DNA of 19,184 nucleotides from UBA3478 sp036782715 (GTDB lineage Bacteria > Bacteroidota > Bacteroidia > Flavobacteriales > Flavobacteriaceae). Shown here piece by piece: positions 14,747 through 19,184 of the stretch. The translations under genes were made by a program, and so were the position numbers. The notes under the pieces were generated by a model. The model made no database searches. It was not told the origin of the DNA and was given only the letters and a program-made list of their open reading frames with translations. Position 1 is the stretch's first letter, and each line of letters begins with the position of its first letter. The DNA is taken from positions 1 to 19,184 of the forward strand of contig DAIPYN010000028.1 of NCBI GenBank assembly GCA_036782715.1, in the 5' to 3' direction.

Positions 14747-16153
14747 ATGAGTAGAAAACCGCAAAGAGTTCTTGAAGACTTAAAAATTCACACCTTAGGA
14801 GCAAAAGGAAAGGCGATAGGTAAAACTGAAGAAGGACGTGTTGTGTTTATCCCATACGTGGCACCGGGTGATATTGTAGATGCACGCGTTGTAAAGAAGC
14901 GAAAAAACTATCTCGAAGCCGAAGCCATTTCGATTAAAAATAAATCTGAGTACCGTATTGAACCTAAGTGTGAGCATTTCACACGATGCGGCGGCTGCAA
15001 GTGGCAACATCTTCAATATGATCAGCAACTGATTTTCAAACAAAATGAGGTGCTAGAAAATCTAAAGCGAATTGGAGAAATCACCCCTGAACACATTGAG
15101 CCAATATTAGCCTCTGAGGCTATCTATCACTATCGTAACAAAATGGAATTCTCATTTTCAGATAGTCGATGGATTGAAAAAGAAGAAATTGAGAGCGGTG
15201 AGATTTTTGATCGCAGAGGTCTGGGCTTTCATAAGCCAGGGATGTGGGATAAAATTATCGATCTCAATCACTGCTACCTTCAAGGAGAACCCTCTGATCG
15301 TATACGCAACTTTTGCAAAGAAGAAGGAATTCGTCAAGAGCTTGAATTTTTCAACCCACGCAACCGCACGGGGGCGCTTCGTACCTTGATGATTAGAAAC
15401 ACCTTGGCTGGTGATTTAATGGTACTAATTCAATTTTATGAAGCTTCTAAAAATCAGATAGAAAGCTACCTTTCTGCTGTTGCTAGTGAGTTTCCTGAAA
15501 TCACTTCACTCCTATATGTGATCAATCAAAAAGGGAATGATACGCTGTACGATCAAGATATTATTGTTTTTAAAGGCAAGGATCACATTGAGGAAACTAT
15601 GGAGTCTTTAAGGTTTAAAGTCGATGCCAAGTCGTTTTATCAAACCAATAGCGCACAAGCACTTCGTTTGTATGAGGTAGCTAGAGATTTTGCTGACCTC
15701 AGTGGAGATGAACTCGTCTATGACTTATACACAGGTACCGGTACCATTGCTCAATTTATTGCTCAAAAAGCGAAATATGTCGTAGGAGTTGAGGCCGTAC
15801 CTGAAGCTATTGAAAAAGCCAAGGAAAACGCAGTAATCAATAATATCAGCAATGTAACTTTTGAGGTCGGAGACATGAAAAATGTGTTTAACGACGAATT
15901 CGTTGAAAGACACGGCAAAGCAGATATCGTCATCACTGACCCACCAAGGGATGGAATGCATGGCGATGTGGTCGCTCAACTTCTGAAACTAGCTCCGAAA
16001 AAGATTGTCTACGTAAGTTGTAACTCAGCAACCCAAGCAAGAGATTTAAAACTCCTATCTGAGCAATATCGCGTAGTTCGTTCAAGAGCAGTAGATTTGT
16101 TTCCACAAACACACCACATTGAAAACGTAGTGTTATTGATTAAAAACGAATAA
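14747..16153 (+). CDS. rlmD: 23S rRNA (uracil-1939-C5)-methyltransferase
   Basis: Methylates C5 of U1939 in 23S rRNA with S-adenosylmethionine (RumA/TrmA family); 468 residues. An N-terminal TRAM domain (about 8-65) binds RNA. Four cysteines fit the [4Fe-4S] site: Cys75, Cys81, Cys84 (C-X5-C-X2-C) and Cys176 (DLNHC). The SAM motif DLYTGTG is at 326-332, DPPR at 398-401, and the catalytic nucleophile Cys425 lies in VYVSCNSATQARD, with Glu459 (HHIENVVLL) as the expected base. The [4Fe-4S] ligands favour RlmD/RlmCD over TrmA, but the exact uridine cannot be read from sequence. The TAA stop shares its last A with the ATG of the next gene, so it heads a three-gene unit with the DUF6452- and DUF6048-like genes. 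Confidence 0.94.
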   Translation: MSRKPQRVLEDLKIHTLGAKGKAIGKTEEGRVVFIPYVAPGDIVDARVVKKRKNYLEAEAISIKNKSEYRIEPKCEHFTRCGGCKWQHLQYDQQLIFKQNEVLENLKRIGEITPEHIEPILASEAIYHYRNKMEFSFSDSRWIEKEEIESGEIFDRRGLGFHKPGMWDKIIDLNHCYLQGEPSDRIRNFCKEEGIRQELEFFNPRNRTGALRTLMIRNTLAGDLMVLIQFYEASKNQIESYLSAVASEFPEITSLLYVINQKGNDTLYDQDIIVFKGKDHIEETMESLRFKVDAKSFYQTNSAQALRLYEVARDFADLSGDELVYDLYTGTGTIAQFIAQKAKYVVGVEAVPEAIEKAKENAVINNISNVTFEVGDMKNVFNDEFVERHGKADIVITDPPRDGMHGDVVAQLLKLAPKKIVYVSCNSATQARDLKLLSEQYRVVRSRAVDLFPQTHHIENVVLLIKNE

Positions 16154-16635
16154 TGAAGTTAAAGACTTACATCCTTGCGCTTGCCATACTTCTTGTATAC
16201 TCCAGTTGTGAAAAAGACGATGTATGTGTTGAAAATGACTCCGTTTACGTTAATCTGATTTTCTACAGTGCCGAAGATGGTAGTACTGCTAAATCGGTAT
16301 CTGGTTTTAGTCTTCTTGATTTAAATGGAAACATCGTTCGAAATTATGACAATACAACAGTTGCATCAATTGCGCTCGTGCTACCTACAAGTCAAAGTAG
16401 TTACGATTTAATCTTACAAAAAAGAACTGAGGTAGATGGTTTGACCATAAACAGCAATGATACACTGAACTTCAGTTATACATCGAAGGCAACTTATGTA
16501 TCAAGAGCCTGTGGGTATATTCGTACCTATACTGATTTAAGTATTGATTCAACCAGTAATTGGATCAGTGGAGTGATTGTAAATACACCAGAAATCAATT
16601 CTAATAACGATGAGCATGTGGCTATCTTACATTAG
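16153..16635 (+). CDS. DUF6452-like lipoprotein
   Basis: A 160-residue predicted lipoprotein: hydrophobic signal (5-16), lipobox YSSC with Cys19, then EKDDVCVEN with a second Cys. The rest is strand-rich, with no catalytic motif visible. From memory, the CEKDD.C start and the position after rlmD match the DUF6452 family of Flavobacteriia; I cannot confirm by search. It starts on the last base of the rlmD stop (TAATG), a sign of translational coupling, and its end overlaps the following gene. It probably sits in the outer membrane or periplasm and may work with the downstream barrel-like protein. Confidence 0.75.
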   Translation: MKLKTYILALAILLVYSSCEKDDVCVENDSVYVNLIFYSAEDGSTAKSVSGFSLLDLNGNIVRNYDNTTVASIALVLPTSQSSYDLILQKRTEVDGLTINSNDTLNFSYTSKATYVSRACGYIRTYTDLSIDSTSNWISGVIVNTPEINSNNDEHVAILH

Positions 16636-17317
16636 CAAAAAAGCGGTTATCTGGATGATGGCCCTAGCTTCTGTTTCAATTTACGCTCAGAAGGAATACG
16701 GGGTTAGAGCAGGAGTTGATCTATCGAAATTGGTTCGAACTGAGCTTCAAGAAGGGTACACAGGTTTCGAAATTTTTGGTGATTTAACTTTTAGAGATAA
16801 AACAAAGATTGCCGTTGAAATCGGATCAGAGTCTTTCGACACGAAAGAATCTATCGATCAGAGCCTTTTGTATAGCTATAAGATTTCAGGCGAATACCTC
16901 AAATTAGGTTTAGACTGGGAGATTTATCAAAGAAAGCCCGGGGAAAAAAATCAAATCACTGCAGGCGCACGCTACGTCGTATCTTCATTTGATACGACTC
17001 AAGGAGTAACTAACTTTTATGATACTGCATGGGTCGAGCGTTACGGTGAATTTCCTAATTACAGTATTGAAGGGCCTTCCCATAACGGTCTTTCAGCGAG
17101 TTATCTTGAAGGCGTTCTCGGATTTAAAACCCATCTCACCAAACAGCTTTACTTAGGGGGAAGTTTTAGAATGGGATTTTTAGTCAGTCAAAAAGAACCT
17201 GAGAACTTCGATAATCTTTGGATCCCAGGATTTAACCGAGTTACAGACGGAGCTAGATTCGGGTTTAGCTACAATTACGGCCTTAGTTACTACTTGCCTG
17301 TAAAGAAAAGTCGTTAA
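16610..17317 (+). CDS. DUF6048-like outer-membrane beta-barrel protein
   Basis: A 235-residue exported protein with a signal peptide (about 10-26, ending SIYAQ/KEYG). The mature part starts YGVRAGVDLSKL and shows alternating amphipathic strands with turns (GFEIFGDLTFRDKTKIAVEIG, YLKLGLDWEIY, ITAGARYVVSSF, LYLGGSFRMGFLV, FGFSYNYGLSYYLP), the look of a small 8- to 10-strand outer-membrane barrel. It ends KKSR, not the aromatic residue common in such proteins. From memory the sequence and neighbours suggest DUF6048. Two in-frame ATGs (16610 and 16616) are possible; either overlaps the upstream gene by 20-26 nt. Function unknown. The stop lies in a TTAA shared with the stop of rlmL on the other strand. 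Confidence 0.75.
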   Translation: MSMWLSYISKKAVIWMMALASVSIYAQKEYGVRAGVDLSKLVRTELQEGYTGFEIFGDLTFRDKTKIAVEIGSESFDTKESIDQSLLYSYKISGEYLKLGLDWEIYQRKPGEKNQITAGARYVVSSFDTTQGVTNFYDTAWVERYGEFPNYSIEGPSHNGLSASYLEGVLGFKTHLTKQLYLGGSFRMGFLVSQKEPENFDNLWIPGFNRVTDGARFGFSYNYGLSYYLPVKKSR

Positions 17318-18468
17318 GACTTCGAAGCCTTTCTTGATCCCTCGTAAAGTTCATAGTTCACTAGTCGCGATTCGAGCTTTCCATTAAACATTTTAATCTT
17401 TCTAGAAGGACGAAGACCTACACTCTTTAAAGCTTCAATATTGGCAGTGATGAACCAAGCCTCGCACCCCTTATATTCCTTTTTTAAGGTGTCCCCTATT
17501 TTCCCATAAAAGACATCTGCATCAATGGATAGTCGCTCCCCATAGGGCGGATTAAAAACAATATGTAAAGGAACCTCTGAAGGACGATCTGCAAAAAAGA
17601 AATCAGAACGAACGACAGATATGTATTCTTCTAGCCCCGCATTTTCTATATTTTCTTGTGCCTTTCGTACTGCGCTTGGAGCCTTATCAGATGCATAAAT
17701 ATGTCCTCTAAATTCTCTGACTTTAGACAGACACGAATTGCGAATTAACTCAAATAGTTCAGCATTGAAATTCTTCCAATTCATAAAAGAAAAAGTCGTT
17801 CGATTCAAACTAGGCGGGATATTACAGGCAATCATCGCTGCCTCAATCGCTAAAGTCCCACTTCCACACATGGGGTCGTAGAAATAGGTTTTACCCTCCC
17901 ATCCGCTATGAAGTAGTATACCTGCCGCTAATACTTCGTTAATCGGAGCGATATTTGTTTCGATACGATAACCTCTTTGATGTAAAGAGTTTCCAGAACT
18001 ATCAAGAGAAATCGTCAACTGATCCCCTTGTAAATGTAATTGAATACGCATATCAGGGTTTTCGGTGGTGACCGAAGGTCGCTTGCCTTCCCTCTTCGAA
18101 AATTGATCAACAATAGCATCCTTAGCCTTTTGGGCAACAAATAAAGAGTGATTGAAATGATCCGAAAAAAGAGTTACATCTATGATGAAGCTCTGCTCTG
18201 CCGAAAACCACTTCGACCAATCAATACGGTCGATGGCGCGATACAAATCGGTTTGATTTTTCACAGGAAAACGTCCGATAGGCATTAAAATTCTAAGAGC
18301 AGTTCTCAGCGAGAGATTCGCCTTGTACAAGAACCCTAGATCTCCTTCGAAAGAAACCGCGCGATTGATTGATTTGATGTTTTTAGCTCCGAGCTTTCTT
18401 AATTCCTTTTCTAAAAGGGGCTCAAAGCCGTAGAAGGTCTTTGCTAAAAAAGAGGTGTCTTGGTTCAT
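17314..18468 (-). CDS. rlmL: THUMP-domain 23S rRNA guanine-N2 methyltransferase, RlmL-like
   Basis: A 384-residue SAM-dependent RNA methyltransferase. The N-terminal half (about 5-160) is the ferredoxin-like plus THUMP RNA-binding region (FYGFEPLLEKELRKLGAKN; ALRILMPIGRF). The Rossmann methyltransferase domain has DPMCGSGTLAIEAA (198-211), the RlmL-type NRTTFSFMNWKNF (222-234), and the N6/N2-amine motif NPPYGERL (306-313). In E. coli the homologous part is the N-terminal half of the fused RlmKL, which makes m2G2445 in 23S rRNA; here no RlmK part is attached, as in many Bacteroidota. G2445 is the likely target by homology. TAATTTAG on the minus strand (18489-18496), one change from the -7 consensus, lies 20 nt before the ATG. 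It converges on the DUF6048-like gene with stops sharing TTAA. Confidence 0.9.
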   Translation of the reverse strand: MNQDTSFLAKTFYGFEPLLEKELRKLGAKNIKSINRAVSFEGDLGFLYKANLSLRTALRILMPIGRFPVKNQTDLYRAIDRIDWSKWFSAEQSFIIDVTLFSDHFNHSLFVAQKAKDAIVDQFSKREGKRPSVTTENPDMRIQLHLQGDQLTISLDSSGNSLHQRGYRIETNIAPINEVLAAGILLHSGWEGKTYFYDPMCGSGTLAIEAAMIACNIPPSLNRTTFSFMNWKNFNAELFELIRNSCLSKVREFRGHIYASDKAPSAVRKAQENIENAGLEEYISVVRSDFFFADRPSEVPLHIVFNPPYGERLSIDADVFYGKIGDTLKKEYKGCEAWFITANIEALKSVGLRPSRKIKMFNGKLESRLVNYELYEGSRKASKS

Positions 18469-18488
18469 TGTACTGAATAAATGCTGCG

Positions 18489-18496
18489 CTAAATTA
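18489..18496 (-). promoter_or_regulatory. Weak -7 box of rlmL
   Basis: TAATTTAG on the minus strand differs from TAnnTTTG at one base and lies 20 nt upstream of the rlmL ATG. It sits 3 nt from the ZIP-gene -7 box on the opposite strand, so the two promoters would be back to back in a 43-bp gap. Confidence 0.3.
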
Positions 18497-18499
18497 GTC

Positions 18500-18507
18500 T
18501 ATTTTTG
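18500..18507 (+). promoter_or_regulatory. Predicted -7 box of the ZIP gene, 4 nt before the ATG
   Basis: TATTTTTG matches TAnnTTTG exactly and ends 4 nt before the ATG at 18512, followed by CCCC. As with rlmD, the transcript would start at or very near the ATG. No TTG lies at the usual -33 spacing; the nearest (18468-18470) is 29 nt upstream. Confidence 0.5.
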
Positions 18508-18511
18508 CCCC

Positions 18512-19184
18512 ATGACACTAACCATAGCTATTCCACTAGTCGCTGTCATCCTTGGCGCATTAATCACTGAATTCGGTACAAAAACGGTATCAAAATTCAA
18601 ACAACTCCTATTAGGGTTTAGTGGATCCTTCCTTCTCTCCATTACGCTGATTGAGCTATTGCCTAACTTGTTCGAGCAAGGGTTAGATCGTAGATTAATC
18701 TCGCTAATCATCCTTGGGGGTATTTTACTTCAGATGATTTTAGAGAGTTTTTCTAAAGGTGCCGAACACGGTCACGCTCATCTTAATGAATCTGATGGGT
18801 TCGCAGGTTTTGTCCTCATCTTCTCTGCCTTATTTGTGCATGCTTTCATCGAAGGCATACCGCTCGATGGTGAAAAACACTTGTTGCTTGCAGTGAGCCT
18901 ACACAAGGTGCCAATTGCAATGATTTTGTATACCCTAGCTCTTAAGGCTAATCTCTCAAAGATTCAGACCTTTAGTACACTTATCTTCTTTGGTCTAATC
19001 ACACCGCTAGGCAGCCTGGTGACCCATTTAGAATGGGTGACTACTTATACCCCCTACTTAAATGCTTTATCTGCGGGAATTTTTCTTCATGTAGGTGCAA
19101 TTATTCTTTTTGAAAGCGAAAAAGGTCATCGTTTTAACCTGGTAAGAATCGTAATGGTTTTATTAGGAATGCTACTCGCTTATT
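18512..19184 (+). CDS. ZIP-family metal transporter (cut by window edge)
   Basis: Reading from the ATG at 18512 gives 224 codons with no stop before the edge. The protein is very hydrophobic, with about seven membrane segments visible, and a short His-rich cytoplasmic loop EHGHAH (85-90) between TM3 and TM4, as in ZIP transporters of zinc or iron. TM4 has HAFIEG (110-115), close to the usual HNxxEG, and TM5 has HKVPIA (131-136), in place of HKIPEG or HEIPHE. So the first His and the TM4 Glu are kept, but the TM4 Asn is Ala and the TM5 acidic residues are missing. The fold and family look secure; the metal and even transport activity are less so. It is divergent from rlmL. Confidence 0.8.
   Translation, partial: MTLTIAIPLVAVILGALITEFGTKTVSKFKQLLLGFSGSFLLSITLIELLPNLFEQGLDRRLISLIILGGILLQMILESFSKGAEHGHAHLNESDGFAGFVLIFSALFVHAFIEGIPLDGEKHLLLAVSLHKVPIAMILYTLALKANLSKIQTFSTLIFFGLITPLGSLVTHLEWVTTYTPYLNALSAGIFLHVGAIILFESEKGHRFNLVRIVMVLLGMLLAY

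Noticed and set aside
14681..14764. 28-codon N-terminal extension of ornithine aminotransferase
   Set aside because: It would overlap the rlmD start and its promoter, and homologues begin close to MIDSI; the extension has no targeting-like or conserved features.
1..19184. A defence, secretion, biosynthetic or CRISPR system
   Set aside because: No effector, nuclease, repeat array, assembly-line or toxin-antitoxin signature was seen; nearly every gene belongs to a known housekeeping or envelope family.

Overview
The window is a gene-dense, moderately AT-rich stretch of bacterial chromosome, almost certainly from Bacteroidota and most likely Flavobacteriales. Three things point there. Five genes have a perfect TAnnTTTG box (the Bacteroidota -7 promoter element) upstream, and start codons lack clear Shine-Dalgarno sequences. 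Several genes belong to Bacteroidota-typical families: a GIN-domain protein, a Gly-X-Y lipoprotein, the rlmD-DUF6452-DUF6048 trio, a UMF1-type MFS protein and an ornithine aminotransferase with a Cys-rich insert. Exported proteins carry signal peptides ending in forms such as FAQ/FGQ, or short lipoboxes.

Layout. 1-3908 (minus): lon, cmk and the 5' part of rpsA (protease, CMP kinase, ribosomal protein S1). lon and cmk are 4 nt apart; rpsA has its own promoter and a hairpin-bearing leader. 3909-4062: divergent regulatory region with an inverted repeat. 4063-6089: exported GIN-domain protein (plus) convergent with an MFS/UMF1 transporter (minus). 6184-9043 (plus): Gly-X-Y lipoprotein, two tandem msrB genes (one exported, one cytoplasmic) and dihydrolipoyl dehydrogenase. 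9030-9455 (minus): aroQ. 9478-11840 (plus): xerD and an exported M20 amidohydrolase. 11785-12639 (minus): a PlsC-like acyltransferase. 12697-13401 (plus): a cyclophilin lipoprotein. 13391-14680 (minus): ornithine aminotransferase. 14747-17317 (plus): rlmD, a DUF6452-like lipoprotein and a DUF6048-like barrel protein. 17314-18468 (minus): rlmL-like methyltransferase. 18512-end (plus): a ZIP-family transporter, cut by the window edge.

The genes are mostly housekeeping: translation and rRNA modification (rpsA, rlmD, rlmL), proteostasis (lon, cyclophilin), methionine sulfoxide repair, central metabolism (lpd, aroQ, rocD, cmk), lipid synthesis and chromosome dimer resolution (xerD). I see no tRNA or rRNA gene, CRISPR array, insertion sequence, prophage or recognisable defence cluster, and no gap without a gene exceeds about 170 bp. 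I found no convincing new multi-gene system.

The most notable signals are small. All five convergent gene pairs overlap at their 3' ends (4 to 56 nt). Two genes have a -7 box only 4-5 nt before the ATG, suggesting leaderless mRNAs. rpsA has a structured leader, lon/GIN share a dyad, and several enzymes have atypical motifs: an HX5D/FPQGT acyltransferase, a Cys-rich insert in the aminotransferase, and a ZIP protein lacking the usual TM5 acid.
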